A DNA stretch of 56,721 bases from Sporolituus thermophilus DSM 23256. GTDB lineage: Bacteria; Bacillota; Negativicutes; Sporomusales; Thermosinaceae. The number at the start of each line of letters is the position of its first letter. The stretch's first letter is position 1. Under the pieces are notes generated by a model, which saw only the letters and a list, made by a program, of their open reading frames with translations, was not told the DNA's origin and searched no databases. Of this stretch, positions 7,379-16,715 are shown piece by piece. The stretch is from assembly GCF_900102435.1 (NCBI RefSeq), contig NZ_FNBU01000021.1:1-56721 (forward strand), written 5' to 3'. The translations under genes were made by a program, and so were the position numbers.

Positions 7379-8611
7379 ATGGCAAGGATCAATGAAAACT
7401 ATCTGAAATTGCCCGGCAGTTATCTCTTTGCCGAAATTGCCCGCCGGGTCGCCAAGTTTAAAAACGAAAACCCTGAGGCCGACATTATCCGCCTTGGTAT
7501 TGGCGATGTAACCCGCCCGCTGGCCCCCGCCGTTATCGAAAGCCTTCATAAGGCCGTCGATGAAATGGGACAAGCTGCTACCTTCCGCGGCTATGGTCCT
7601 GAGCAAGGCTACGAATTCCTTATTGAAAAAATCATCGAAGGCGACTATGCACCGCGCGGCGTGAAGCTGGATGTAGAAGAAGTCTTTGTCAGCGACGGCT
7701 CGAAAAGCGATGTCGGCAACATCCAGGAAATCTTCGGCATCGACAATATTGTGGCCATTACCGACCCTGTTTATCCGGTCTATCTTGACAGCAACGTCAT
7801 GGCCGGCCGGACCGGCGAGTATAAAAACGGCCGCTTTGAAAAAATCGTTTATCTCCCCTGCAACGCCGAAAACAATTTTGTCCCCGCCCTGCCCAAGGAA
7901 AAAGTGGACATGATTTATCTATGCGTGCCCAATAACCCGACCGGTACTACCCTGTCCAAAGCCGAACTTAAGAAATGGGTAGATTATGCCCGGGAGAACG
8001 ACGCGATTATTTTTTTTGACTCCGCTTATGAAGCCTACATCCAAGAACCCGATATTCCCCACAGCATTTACGAAATCGAGGGTGCGAAAGAAGTAGCCAT
8101 CGAATTCCGCTCCTTCTCGAAAACGGCCGGCTTCACCGGCACGCGCTGCGCCTACACGGTCGTGCCCAAAACCGTCATGGCCTCCACCGCCGCCGGCGAA
8201 AAGTATCCGCTCAACAAGTTGTGGAACCGCCGCCAGACGACCAAGTTCAACGGCGTGCCCTACATCGTCCAGCGGGGCGCCGAAGCCGTCTACAGCCCCG
8301 AAGGGCAAAAGCAAATCCGCGAAATCATTCAGTACTATATGACCAATGCCAAAATCATCCGCGAAGGGCTTGAGAGTGTGGGCCTGCAGGTCTTTGGCGG
8401 CGTCAACGCCCCCTATATCTGGCTTAAAACGCCCCATAACCTTGACTCTTGGGCTTTCTTTGACAAACTCCTTACCGAAGCCCATATCGTCGGTACACCG
8501 GGCTCCGGCTTCGGTCCCTCCGGCGAGGGCTACTTCCGCCTTACTGCGTTCGGCAGCCGCGAAAACACCGAGCGGGCCATCGAGCGCATCAAAACCCGCC
8601 TCAAGCTGTAA
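7379..8611 (+). CDS. dapL: LL-diaminopimelate aminotransferase
   Basis: This 410-residue fold-type I PLP aminotransferase has the DapL signature start ([20 protein letters not shown]), [33 protein letters not shown] and the PLP lysine in [12 protein letters not shown]. It converts tetrahydrodipicolinate directly to LL-diaminopimelate, bypassing the succinylase/acetylase steps, for lysine and peptidoglycan. AAAGGAG seven bases before the ATG supports the start. It is convergent with lysA, the last step of the same pathway. Confidence 0.96.
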   Translation: MARINENYLKLPGSYLFAEIARRVAKFKNENPEADIIRLGIGDVTRPLAPAVIESLHKAVDEMGQAATFRGYGPEQGYEFLIEKIIEGDYAPRGVKLDVEEVFVSDGSKSDVGNIQEIFGIDNIVAITDPVYPVYLDSNVMAGRTGEYKNGRFEKIVYLPCNAENNFVPALPKEKVDMIYLCVPNNPTGTTLSKAELKKWVDYARENDAIIFFDSAYEAYIQEPDIPHSIYEIEGAKEVAIEFRSFSKTAGFTGTRCAYTVVPKTVMASTAAGEKYPLNKLWNRRQTTKFNGVPYIVQRGAEAVYSPEGQKQIREIIQYYMTNAKIIREGLESVGLQVFGGVNAPYIWLKTPHNLDSWAFFDKLLTEAHIVGTPGSGFGPSGEGYFRLTAFGSRENTERAIERIKTRLKL

Positions 8612-8627
8612 AGAAAACCGAGTATTG

Positions 8628-8842
8628 AACCGCGGAGATAATCATGCCAATAAATGGCACCACAAAGCATGAAAAGTAAGTTTTTGAACTAATCTCGCGC
8701 GACAACTGTCGCGCGCGTAGCCCTTTGCGTTCTTTGCGCACTTTGCGGTTTTACGCTTTTCAGGGTAGGCCGCAAAGGGTATAACGGGCGCGACGCATGT
8801 CGCGCCTAAAAATTACTTTGCGCTCTTTGCGTACTTGGCGGT
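8628..8842 (+). repeat. Mosaic intergenic repeat element, copy 1 (forward)
   Basis: The order is AACCGCGGAGATAATCATGCC-loop-GGCA (written in parts), a conserved linker (GAAAAGTAAGTTTTTGAACT), the palindrome GCGCGACAACTGTCGCGC (8697-8714), CTTTGCG units at 9-bp spacing, then TTTTACGCTTTTCAGGGTAGG in two pieces. A second palindrome GCGCGACGCATGTCGCGC (8788-8805) and more CTTTGCG units follow. About 120 bp are nearly identical to copies at 19789 and 34642. It has no coding capacity and fills the gap between dapL and the shared terminator. Confidence 0.9.
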
Positions 8843-8861
8843 TAAAAAAATTTCGCACAGT

Positions 8862-8901
8862 AAAAAAGTCCTGTCAGCGCATACGCTGACAGGACTTTTT
8901 T
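8862..8901. terminator. Bidirectional terminator between dapL and lysA
   Basis: A perfect 18-bp stem (8862-8879 with 8884-8901) around a CATA loop has six A/T pairs at its base, giving a T-run in each direction. Its right edge overlaps the lysA stop codon. Confidence 0.92.
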
Positions 8902-10186
8902 ATTCGGTTGTCGACGCGGCCGCCAGGCTCAGTTCGCACTGGGGAAAGTTAAGAGTAGCGAACAGGTCGGCAAGGGTTTCGGCGCGGCGGATGAGTTTGA
9001 CGCTGCCGTCGGGGCGCAGCAGCAGTTCGGCCGAACGCAGTTTGCCGTTGTAGTTGAAGCCCATCGCATGGCCGTGGGCGCCGGTGTCGTGGATAACGAC
9101 AATATCGCCAATGTCGATGCGGGGCAGCGGACGGTCGATGGCGAACTTATCGTTGTTTTCGCACAGTGAGCCGGTTACGTCGTAAATATGGTCAGCCGGC
9201 CAATCTTCCTTGCCGGCCACGGTAATGTGGTGGTACGCACCATACATGCCGGGCCGCATCAGATTGGCCATGCAGGCATCAAGCCCGACGTAGTTCTTGT
9301 AAATCTCTTTTTTGTGCAACACCCGTGCCACCAAATAGCCGTACGGGCCGGTGATCATGCGGCCGCATTCCATGGCCAGCTTGACCGGATGCAGGCCGTT
9401 AGCGACAATCTTGGCCTCATAGGCCTTACGGATTTCTTCACCCACATAGGCAAGGTCAACCGGCTGTTGCTCGGGACGGTAGGGAATGCCAATACCGCCG
9501 CCCAAATCGATAAACTCAACCTTGATGCCAAGTTTTTGATAAATTTCAATGGCCAGGTCAAACATCATGTTGGCCGTTTCGACAAAGCACTGCGGATTGA
9601 GCTCGTTGGAGATGACCATAGTATGCAGGCCGAACCGCTTAACCCCTTTGGCCTGCACGATGCGGTAAGCGTCAAATAGCTGCTGGCGCGTCAAACCATA
9701 TTTGGCCTCTTCCGGCTTGCCGATGATGGTGTTGCCCTGTTTAAGGAGCGGCCCGGGATTATAGCGGAACGAAATAATCTCAGGCAGACCGGCGTGTTTT
9801 TCTAAAAATTCGATATGGGTAATATCGTCCAGGTTGATGATCGCGCCCAATTGTTTGGCTTTAATGTACTCCTCAGCGGGCGTGTCGTTGGAGGAAAAGA
9901 TAATTTCTTCGCCCGTAATGCCGGCCATTTCGGCCAGAACCAGTTCGGCGAGCGAGCTGCAATCGGCGCCGAATCCTTCTTCCCGCAGGATCTGCAGGAT
10001 ATACGGATTAGGCGTTGCTTTTACGGCGAAATATTCTTTGAACCCAGGCGCCCAGGCAAACGCGGCCGTCAACTTTCTGGCATTTTCCCTGATACCCTTC
10101 TCATCATAAATATGAAAAGGCGTCTTATGCTGGCGAATGATTTCTTCCAATTTTGCTTTGGTAAAGGGGAGCTTTTTCTCTGCCAT
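8900..10186 (-). CDS. lysA: Diaminopimelate decarboxylase
   Basis: The ~428-residue alanine racemase-like PLP enzyme has the PLP lysine in YFAVKATPNP, the glycine loop DLGGGIGIPY and the C-terminal CENNDKFA catalytic cysteine region. It decarboxylates meso-diaminopimelate to lysine. The start is ATG 10186 (MAEKKLPF), preceded by AGGAGG at seven bases; the open frame continues upstream only because it reads into the riboswitch leader. It is controlled by the lysine riboswitch at 10241-10484. Confidence 0.95.
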   Translation of the reverse strand: MAEKKLPFTKAKLEEIIRQHKTPFHIYDEKGIRENARKLTAAFAWAPGFKEYFAVKATPNPYILQILREEGFGADCSSLAELVLAEMAGITGEEIIFSSNDTPAEEYIKAKQLGAIINLDDITHIEFLEKHAGLPEIISFRYNPGPLLKQGNTIIGKPEEAKYGLTRQQLFDAYRIVQAKGVKRFGLHTMVISNELNPQCFVETANMMFDLAIEIYQKLGIKVEFIDLGGGIGIPYRPEQQPVDLAYVGEEIRKAYEAKIVANGLHPVKLAMECGRMITGPYGYLVARVLHKKEIYKNYVGLDACMANLMRPGMYGAYHHITVAGKEDWPADHIYDVTGSLCENNDKFAIDRPLPRIDIGDIVVIHDTGAHGHAMGFNYNGKLRSAELLLRPDGSVKLIRRAETLADLFATLNFPQCELSLAAASTTE

Positions 10187-10240
10187 AAGGATACCTCCTG
10201 TTAGAATATTGAATGCGGCCGGGAGCGCCTCAGCTAATAT

Positions 10241-10484
10241 GAAAACGGCCTGCGAGACCATCTCGCAAGCCGCTAAAAATGCTTATACCAAGCCCTATAC
10301 TAGCCGTGCAAGATAGCGCTCCACCCGAATTTGCTCGGATGACAGTCTTACCCTTATTTAGCGGCAAGACCAGCAGAAGGTCCTTGGCCATGACCTGCTG
10401 CTTCGGCGGATATTCCTTTCTGCACCCTTCATCGCCGGCCTGCTCATGAATGCATACTCTTAATAGCCGCACCTCTATCTCACT
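10241..10484 (-). promoter_or_regulatory. Lysine riboswitch with transcription terminator
   Basis: The minus-strand RNA carries the conserved L-box blocks in order: GAGAUAGAGGUGCGGC, an AGUA element, GAUGAAGGGUGCAGAAAGG, UCCGCCGAAG, CUGUCAUCCGAGC and the closing GUGGAGCGCUAUC (the P1 partner of GAUAG). The aptamer spans about 10310-10484. It is followed by a 12-bp stem (10246-10272) and a short U-rich tail, so lysine binding should end transcription before lysA. Identification rests on consensus recognition by eye. Confidence 0.93.
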
Positions 10485-10503
10485 ATATTTAATTATCGTC
10501 TCT

Positions 10504-10532
10504 AGTATACCGAAGCGAGGCAGGTGTGTCAA
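10504..10532 (-). promoter_or_regulatory. Sigma-A promoter of the lysine riboswitch/lysA
   Basis: TTGACA (10532-10527), a 17-bp spacer and TATACT (10509-10504) lie about 20 bp before the aptamer. Confidence 0.88.
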
Positions 10533-10590
10533 CACTTTTTCCCGCCCGTCCCGCCTTCACGGCAGACTCTCTTCCCCCGCGTTGAGAAGG

Positions 10591-12864
10591 CTATTTCAAG
10601 CGGTTTTTCGGTTTGGCAGCCGCCTTGGCCTTGCCGCCGCTTTTGGACTGGCGTTTATTCCCCGTTTTGCCCTTGACCTTGTTCCCTTTCCGGCCTTGGT
10701 CGTTGGCCGCCTTATCAGCTTCGCCCCGCCACGGTTCGGCGGCAAAGGCAAGGTCAATGGTGCGGTCGGCGGGATTGACGCGCACCACCCGTACCGCTAC
10801 CGCATCGCCCAGGCGGTAGGTGCGCTTACTGCGCTCGCCGATCAGGGCATATTGCTCTTCCGCAAACTGGTAGTAGTCGTCATCCATACTGGAAACATGA
10901 ACCAGTCCTTCGACGCCGTTATCCAGCTCAACGAACAGGCCGAAGGCGGTCACCCCGCTGATAATGCCGGGAAATTCGTCCCCGACGAACCGGGCCATGT
11001 ATTCCACTTTCTTAAGGTCTACCGTCTCCCGTTCGGCCTCAGCCGCCGCCCGCTCCCGCTCTGACGAGTGCTGGGCCACGGCCGGCAGCATTTTGGCCAG
11101 CTTTTCCCGCCGCTTGGCCGACAATTCGCCGGTAGTGAAAGTTTCGCGCAAAATGCGGTGGACGATGAGGTCAGGATAGCGGCGGATTGGTGAGGTAAAA
11201 TGGGTGTAATACCGGGCCGCCAGGCCGAAGTGGCCAAGGTTTTCCGCCTCATAACGGGCCTGTTTGAGCGAGCGCAGCATAACCGTGCTGATAATCCGCT
11301 CTTCCGGCCGGCCGGCAATGCGGGTAAGCACTTTCTGCAGGGCAATCGGATGAATATCGTCGACTGAAGTTAACCGCTGGCCAAAATTATGGAGAAGATC
11401 GTTGAGCTTTTCCATCTTTTCCGGGTCCGGCTCCTCGTGAACGCGGTAGACTGCCGGCACGCCAAGCCGGTGCAGGTGTTCGGCCACCGTCTCGTTGGCC
11501 GCCAGCATGAACTCCTCTATAATGGACTCGGCCAGACTGCGGACCCGCTTGACCAGTTCAACCGGCCGCCCCTCCTCATCCAGCTTGACCTTTATTTCCG
11601 GGAAATCGAAATCAATGGCTCCGCGGCGCATACGCCGCTCCCGCAGGATATGGCACAGCCGGGCCATTTCCTCCAGGTGGTCGACAAGGTCGGCATACTG
11701 CCGCCGCAAGTTTTCATCCCGGTCAACCAATATCCGCCGCACGATATTATAGGACAGACGCGTATGGACGCGGATTACGCTGGGAAATATTTCGTAGCGG
11801 ACAATGCGACCGCCGGCATCGATTTCCATATGGACCGACAAGGTCAGGCGGTCTTCGCCGGCATTAAGGCTGCAAATGCCGTTGGACAGCCGCGGCGGCA
11901 GCATCGGCAGCACCCGGTCGACCAAATAGACGCTTGTTCCCCGGCGGCGGGCTTCGACGTCGAGCGGGGTATTTTCCCGCACATAGTAGCTCACGTCGGC
12001 GATGTGGACGCCGAGCAGATAGCGGCCGGCGGACAGCCGCTCGACATGGACGGCATCATCCAGGTCTTTCGCGTCCTCGGCGTCAATCGTGACGATGGGC
12101 AGGTCACGGAGATCGCGCCGTCCCGCCAGTTCCGCCGCACTGATCTCTGCCGGCGCGTCAGCCGCCGCCCGTTCCACCTCCGGCGGAAAGGACCGGGGCA
12201 GATTGTGCTTGGTAATGATGGATAAAATTTCGATCCCTGGGTCGCCTTTTTGCCCCAGTACTTCCACAATCCGCCCTTCGGCGCTCCGCTGCCGCTCAGG
12301 CCACTTGGTGATTTCCACCACTACTTTGGCATTGTCCTTGGCGCCGTTTCTTTCGCCTTTGGGCACGAAGATGTCCTGCCCCAGGCGGGGGTCGTCGGGG
12401 ACGACAAAGCCATAGTGGCGGCTGGCCGCGAAGGTGCCGACGATCCGGTGGTTGGCCCGCTCGACAATGCGGATAATTTCGCCTTCCCGCTTTTTGCCGT
12501 GGACAGGGGTGCGGCGATGAATGCGGGCGACGACCCGGTCGTTGTGCATGGCCGTCATAGCGGCATCAGCAGTAATATAAATATCCGGCTCTTCGGGGTT
12601 GTCAGGAACAACGAAACCGTAACCCTTGCCGCTGGCATGGAAACGGCCCACGATGAGGTTCATGCGCTCCGGCACACCGTACTTGCCGTAGCGGGTCTTG
12701 ATAATCAGAGCTTCGGCTTCCAGCTCATGCAGGATCGGCCAAAAATCGATCAGTTCCTTGCCCTTAAGGCCCATTTCCTCCGCTAGGTCCTCAGCAGTAA
12801 GCGGCCGGTAGGCGTCATTGCGCATAAAATTAAGGATCTTATCCCTTAAGGCCGTTTTTCCCAT
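10591..12864 (-). CDS. rnr: Ribonuclease R
   Basis: The 757-residue exoribonuclease has a winged-helix N-terminus (1-65), two cold-shock domains (70-215), the RNB catalytic domain with DAEDAKDLDDAVH near 260-273, an S1 domain (about 620-705) and a lysine-rich tail. Length is normal. It degrades structured RNA 3' to 5' and cooperates with tmRNA-SmpB in trans-translation quality control. It forms an apparent operon with the thioesterase and esterase upstream. In Bacillus rnr directly precedes smpB; here lysA, dapL, thrC and others intervene. Confidence 0.96.
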   Translation of the reverse strand: MGKTALRDKILNFMRNDAYRPLTAEDLAEEMGLKGKELIDFWPILHELEAEALIIKTRYGKYGVPERMNLIVGRFHASGKGYGFVVPDNPEEPDIYITADAAMTAMHNDRVVARIHRRTPVHGKKREGEIIRIVERANHRIVGTFAASRHYGFVVPDDPRLGQDIFVPKGERNGAKDNAKVVVEITKWPERQRSAEGRIVEVLGQKGDPGIEILSIITKHNLPRSFPPEVERAAADAPAEISAAELAGRRDLRDLPIVTIDAEDAKDLDDAVHVERLSAGRYLLGVHIADVSYYVRENTPLDVEARRRGTSVYLVDRVLPMLPPRLSNGICSLNAGEDRLTLSVHMEIDAGGRIVRYEIFPSVIRVHTRLSYNIVRRILVDRDENLRRQYADLVDHLEEMARLCHILRERRMRRGAIDFDFPEIKVKLDEEGRPVELVKRVRSLAESIIEEFMLAANETVAEHLHRLGVPAVYRVHEEPDPEKMEKLNDLLHNFGQRLTSVDDIHPIALQKVLTRIAGRPEERIISTVMLRSLKQARYEAENLGHFGLAARYYTHFTSPIRRYPDLIVHRILRETFTTGELSAKRREKLAKMLPAVAQHSSERERAAAEAERETVDLKKVEYMARFVGDEFPGIISGVTAFGLFVELDNGVEGLVHVSSMDDDYYQFAEEQYALIGERSKRTYRLGDAVAVRVVRVNPADRTIDLAFAAEPWRGEADKAANDQGRKGNKVKGKTGNKRQSKSGGKAKAAAKPKNRLK

Positions 12865-12890
12865 GTTCTCCCGTCCTTTTATTTATACAT

Positions 12891-13283
12891 TTATTTGTCA
12901 ACGACGGCAACGAGCGCCTTGCCTTCGGCCGTCACCGTGCCGTCCGGCAGGCGTACCTCGCCGGCCAGTTCATAGATGCGGCCCCGCTTGGCCACGATCC
13001 AACCGACAACCGTCAGGGCCTGTCCAACCGGAGTGGGCTGGCGGTACCGCACCTCCAGCCTGGCGGTTACGGCATTCATCCCTTTGGCATAAATATAGCG
13101 GGCCATGATTTCATCGAGCAGGGTACTGACAATACCGCCGTGGACGATGCCGTCATACCCCTGATGCTCCGGCCCGGCGGTAAAATTAGTGACATATGTA
13201 TTGTTTTCTTCCCGAAAAGTTAATTTCAGACCGATCGGATTTAGTCGCCCGCAGGCGAAGCACCACTCGTTTCGCTGATCCAT
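12891..13283 (-). CDS. PaaI-type hotdog thioesterase
   Basis: The 130-residue single hotdog domain has the N-terminal WCFACGRLNPIGLKL, HGGIVSTLLDEIM helix and RLEVRYRQPTPVGQ strand typical of the PaaI/YbdB-like thioesterase group. It is predicted to hydrolyse acyl-CoA thioesters; the substrate is unknown. Its ATG lies one base beyond the esterase stop codon and it ends 26 bp before rnr, so the three genes are probably co-transcribed. Confidence 0.82.
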   Translation of the reverse strand: MDQRNEWCFACGRLNPIGLKLTFREENNTYVTNFTAGPEHQGYDGIVHGGIVSTLLDEIMARYIYAKGMNAVTARLEVRYRQPTPVGQALTVVGWIVAKRGRIYELAGEVRLPDGTVTAEGKALVAVVDK

Positions 13284-13284
13284 C

Positions 13285-14019
13285 TCACTCTCTCCTCAAA
13301 AACACGTCTATCTGGGCAAAAACCTCGTCCCGTTCGACATCCAGCGTCACCACGTGCCCTGACCGCCGGAGCCAAATGAGCTGTTTGTCGGCGCTCCCCA
13401 GGCGGTCAAAAATGTGGCGGGCACTTTCGGGCCGCACGGTATGCTCGGCCTGGGACTGAATGACGAGGGCCGGCGCCGTAATCACCGGCAGCAGCTTATC
13501 AACATGCTTGATAAGTGCCAATAAACTGGTAACACAATCTAGCGGCGTGCGGTCATAGCCGACGGTGTAAATAGGGTCGACGTCATAGCGTTTGCGTTTC
13601 TTCGGAATATAGCGCCGAAAGAGCCGGTATGCCGGCAACAGGTGCAGCCGCCGGTCGGCAATGTAGATCGGGGCGCTGAGGGAAACCACCTTGTCCACAG
13701 GGTATTCGGCCGCCAATTTCAGCACCATTAGTCCGCCCATCGACAAGCCAACGGCGGCGACTTTGCGGCACAGTCCCCGCAGCAGATGATAGCCGTCCTC
13801 AACGGCGCCGTACCAATGCGGCCAAACCGTCAAACGCATTTCCCGCTCGTTTGTGCCATGGCCGCAAAGACGGGGCGCCAGCACGGTATAGCCGCGGTCG
13901 TGCAGGTACTGCCCGGCCAGCCGCATCTCGGCCGGCGAACCGGTGAAGCCGTGCACCAGCAGCACGCCGTAGTCGCCGCCCGGCAGCAAAAACGGCTCGG
14001 CGCCACGGATAATCGCCAC
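13285..14019 (-). CDS. est: Carboxylesterase, Est30/YvaK type
   Basis: The 244-residue alpha/beta hydrolase has an oxyanion-hole HGFTGSP near residue 24, the nucleophile elbow GLSMGG, and a late GHVVTLD carrying the catalytic His. It resembles Bacillus carboxylesterase Est/YvaK, which lies between secG and rnr in that genus. Here too it is upstream of rnr, with hppA added on the secG side. It acts on short-chain esters in vitro in relatives; the physiological role is unclear. Confidence 0.85.
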   Translation of the reverse strand: MAIIRGAEPFLLPGGDYGVLLVHGFTGSPAEMRLAGQYLHDRGYTVLAPRLCGHGTNEREMRLTVWPHWYGAVEDGYHLLRGLCRKVAAVGLSMGGLMVLKLAAEYPVDKVVSLSAPIYIADRRLHLLPAYRLFRRYIPKKRKRYDVDPIYTVGYDRTPLDCVTSLLALIKHVDKLLPVITAPALVIQSQAEHTVRPESARHIFDRLGSADKQLIWLRRSGHVVTLDVERDEVFAQIDVFLRRE

Positions 14020-14112
14020 CAGACCACCTCCTATGGTATTATCATTATACCATTATCAGGCAATTCTAAACACCGCCGCAAGAACAAAAGCGCTAACGCG
14101 CCTTTTTAATAA

Positions 14113-14240
14113 AACCGCAAAGATGATCATGCCAATAAATGGCGCCACAAGCAATAGAAAGCAACATCATTCCACCACTTACCTCATACCTCATACCTCA
14201 TACTTCATACTTCATACCACTTTCTACTTTCCGCTTACCA
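14113..14240 (+). repeat. Truncated mosaic repeat (copy 4) plus heptamer tract
   Basis: 14113-14160 holds the left end of the repeat family (AACCGCAAAGATGATCATGC, then loop and GGCGCCACAAGC) but stops before the palindrome. It runs directly into a period-7 tract of CTCATAC/TTCATAC units (about 14180-14218) and looser CACTTAC-like units. Together with the terminator this fills the gap between the esterase and hppA. Confidence 0.8.
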
Positions 14241-14252
14241 TTTTCCATAGTT

Positions 14253-14283
14253 AAAAAGCGCCAGGGCTAGACCTGGCGCTTTC
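14253..14283 (-). terminator. Terminator after hppA
   Basis: On the minus strand AAAGCGCCAGG pairs with CCTGGCGCTTT and is followed by further T residues. It lies just beyond the hppA stop. Confidence 0.88.
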
Positions 14284-14287
14284 AGTG

Positions 14288-16288
14288 TTAGAAGAACAAC
14301 ATCGGTGCGATGATGAGGGAGATGGTACCGGCAACTTTGATGAGCGGGTTCATCGCCGGGCCGGAAGTATCCTTGAAGGGGTCGCCTACCGTATCGCCGA
14401 TAACGGCGGCGGCGTGCGTCGGCGTGCCTTTGCCGCCGTATTTGCCGGCTTCAATGTACTTCTTGGCATTGTCCCAGGCACCGCCCGCATTGGACATGAA
14501 GATGGCGAGCAGCACGCCGGCGGCGGTGGTGCCGGCCAAAAATCCGGCAAGCGCTTTGGCGCCGAGCAGGAAGCCGACAAGCAGCGGCGTGCCAACGGCG
14601 AACAAGCCAGGCGCGATCATTTCGCGAATCGCCGCCTTGGTGCTGATATCGACACACTTCGCATAGTCGGGGCGGCCGGTACCTTCCATGATCCCGGGAA
14701 TCTCGCGGAACTGGCGGCGGACTTCGCCGATCATTTCAAAGGCCGCTTTACCGACAGCTTCCATGGTCAGGGCGCACACGATGAACGGCAAGGTGGCGCC
14801 GAGGAAGATACCGATGATGACCCCCGGCTCGGTGAGGTTGACGACCAGTTTGCCGTCGACCAGCAGGCCGGACAGTTTCGGGTTCTTGGCCACTTCTTCG
14901 CCGAACGCGGTAAACAGCGCGAGTGCGGTGAGAGCGGCCGAGCCGATGGCGAAGCCTTTGGCGATGGCCGCCGTGGTGTTACCCACCGAGTCCAGCTTGT
15001 CCGTTGTTTTCCGGATTTCGGGACCCAGCTCGGCCATTTCGGCAATGCCGCCGGCATTGTCGGCGACAGGGCCGAACGAGTCAACGGCCACGACCATACC
15101 GGCGGTGCACAGCATGCCCATGGCCGCCATGGCGATGCCGTAGATGCCCGCTTGGCTGTACGCCAGCCAGGTGGCGATGGCGAAGACAACCATCGGAATA
15201 CCGGTACTGCGCAGGCCGGTGGCCACGCCGGTAATAATATTGGTAGCCGGACCGGTCTGGGAAGCGTCGGCGATATGCTGGGTGGGTTTATGGGCGTTGG
15301 AGGTATAGTATTCGGTAATGATGCCGACAAGGACGTTAACGGCTAGGCCGGCCACAATGGCGATGAAAATGCCAAAGCCTTTGGCGCCGAAAATTTGCGT
15401 CGCAAAAATATAGGCAATGACCGCGGTAATGATGTTGGTGCCCCACAGCCCGCGGTTGAGGGCGGCTTGGGGATCGCCATCCTCGCCGGTGCGGACAAAG
15501 AAGGTGCTGACGATGGCGGCCGCAATGCCGGCAGCGCCGATGAGCAGCGGGAAAAGTACCCCGTTTACGCCATAAATGCTGTTGCCAATCAGCATGGCGG
15601 CGATGGTCGTAGCAGCGTAGGATTCAAACAGGTCGGCGCCCATGCCGGCCGTGTCGCCGACGTTGTCGCCGACGTTGTCAGCGATAACGGCAGGATTGCG
15701 CGGGTCGTCCTCCGGGATCCCTGCTTCCACTTTGCCGACCAGGTCGGCGCCTACGTCCGCGGCTTTAGTATAGATGCCGCCGCCGATCCGGGCAAAGAAC
15801 GCAATGGCGCTGGCGCCAAAGGCAAAACTGTTGATAACGACAGGATCGCCGAAAATTATGTACAGCACCGATACGCCTAAAAGACCAAGACCGGCCACCG
15901 ACATGCCCATAACGGCGCCGGCGCGGAACGACACGCTCAGGGCTTTGTTAAGGCTATGGCGGGCCGCTTCGGTTGTGCGGGCGTTGGACTTCGTGGTGGA
16001 GCTCATGCCCACATAGCCGGCAATGGCCGAGGACACGGCGCCAACCAGGAACGATACGGCCAATTTGTACCCGTCAATGAAGTATAAAATGAGAAAGATG
16101 GCAACGGTGAAGGGAATAAGGGTCTTATACTGACGGTTAAGGAAAGCCATGGCCCCTTCAAAGATCGCCTGGGAGATTTCCTGCATCTTCTGGTTGCCGG
16201 GGCTTTCTTTCAGCACGCTGCCGGCCAGGTAAGCGGCGAACAGCAGGGCGAGTAAGCCAGCGCCCGGCGCAATAAATAGCAAATCCAT
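14288..16288 (-). CDS. hppA: Membrane-bound ion-translocating pyrophosphatase, K+-dependent type
   Basis: The 666-residue protein has about sixteen hydrophobic helices and the catalytic acidic loops DVGADLVGKVEAGIPEDDPR and DNVGDNVGD, plus the late TVGDPFKDTSGP. It couples pyrophosphate hydrolysis to H+ and/or Na+ pumping across the cytoplasmic membrane. The segment GNTTAA carries alanine where K+-independent enzymes have lysine, which places it in the K+-dependent subfamily (established marker); ion specificity cannot be settled by eye. Upstream lies secG with its own promoter, and a terminator follows. Confidence 0.95.
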   Translation of the reverse strand: MDLLFIAPGAGLLALLFAAYLAGSVLKESPGNQKMQEISQAIFEGAMAFLNRQYKTLIPFTVAIFLILYFIDGYKLAVSFLVGAVSSAIAGYVGMSSTTKSNARTTEAARHSLNKALSVSFRAGAVMGMSVAGLGLLGVSVLYIIFGDPVVINSFAFGASAIAFFARIGGGIYTKAADVGADLVGKVEAGIPEDDPRNPAVIADNVGDNVGDTAGMGADLFESYAATTIAAMLIGNSIYGVNGVLFPLLIGAAGIAAAIVSTFFVRTGEDGDPQAALNRGLWGTNIITAVIAYIFATQIFGAKGFGIFIAIVAGLAVNVLVGIITEYYTSNAHKPTQHIADASQTGPATNIITGVATGLRSTGIPMVVFAIATWLAYSQAGIYGIAMAAMGMLCTAGMVVAVDSFGPVADNAGGIAEMAELGPEIRKTTDKLDSVGNTTAAIAKGFAIGSAALTALALFTAFGEEVAKNPKLSGLLVDGKLVVNLTEPGVIIGIFLGATLPFIVCALTMEAVGKAAFEMIGEVRRQFREIPGIMEGTGRPDYAKCVDISTKAAIREMIAPGLFAVGTPLLVGFLLGAKALAGFLAGTTAAGVLLAIFMSNAGGAWDNAKKYIEAGKYGGKGTPTHAAAVIGDTVGDPFKDTSGPAMNPLIKVAGTISLIIAPMLFF

Positions 16289-16376
16289 GTAGCTCTTGTT
16301 CCTCCTTATTTACCGCGGGTTGTCCCGTAAAAATGCTTAAAAAGACCCCAATGTAGGCCATTGAGGTGCAGAGAAA

Positions 16377-16607
16377 CTACTGCATAACTTTGACCAAGAT
16401 CATCGTAACGATGCCGAACAGCACAGCAAGAAACATAGTCGCCTTTGCCAATAGCTCGTCAATGCCTTTCTTTTTACCGCCAAACAGCGTCTCAGCGCCA
16501 CCGGCGATTGCTCCGCCCATGCCGGCGCTTCGCCCTGACTGCAGCACCACCGAAGCAATCAAAAGAATCGACAGGATGGCTTCCAATATCATCAATGCCG
16601 TTACCAC
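16377..16607 (-). CDS. secG: Preprotein translocase subunit SecG
   Basis: The 76-residue protein has two hydrophobic helices flanking the conserved SVVLQSGRSAGMGGAIAGG loop and a FGGKKKGID segment. It belongs to the SecYEG channel. The start is GTG 16607 with GGGGTG eight bases upstream. Its presence ahead of est and rnr repeats the Bacillus secG-yvaK-rnr order, with hppA inserted. Confidence 0.94.
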   Translation of the reverse strand: MVTALMILEAILSILLIASVVLQSGRSAGMGGAIAGGAETLFGGKKKGIDELLAKATMFLAVLFGIVTMILVKVMQ

Positions 16608-16643
16608 TTACCTAACACCCCCTACCCACCTTTGTACCATTTT

Positions 16644-16673
16644 ATTTTATCACACCCCTTTTTACATTGACAA
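16644..16673 (-). promoter_or_regulatory. Sigma-A promoter of secG
   Basis: TTGTCA (16673-16668), an 18-bp spacer and TAAAAT (16649-16644) lie about 37 bp before the start codon. Confidence 0.65.
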
Positions 16674-16715
16674 TGTCTTACAAATATTTTTGTGTACCCG
16701 TATTTATATACATTA

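Noticed and set aside
8697-8860. CRISPR array, because of repeated CTTTGCG units and palindromes
   Set aside because: Units are 7-9 bp with no 25-37 bp repeats and no unique spacers, and no cas gene is in the window.
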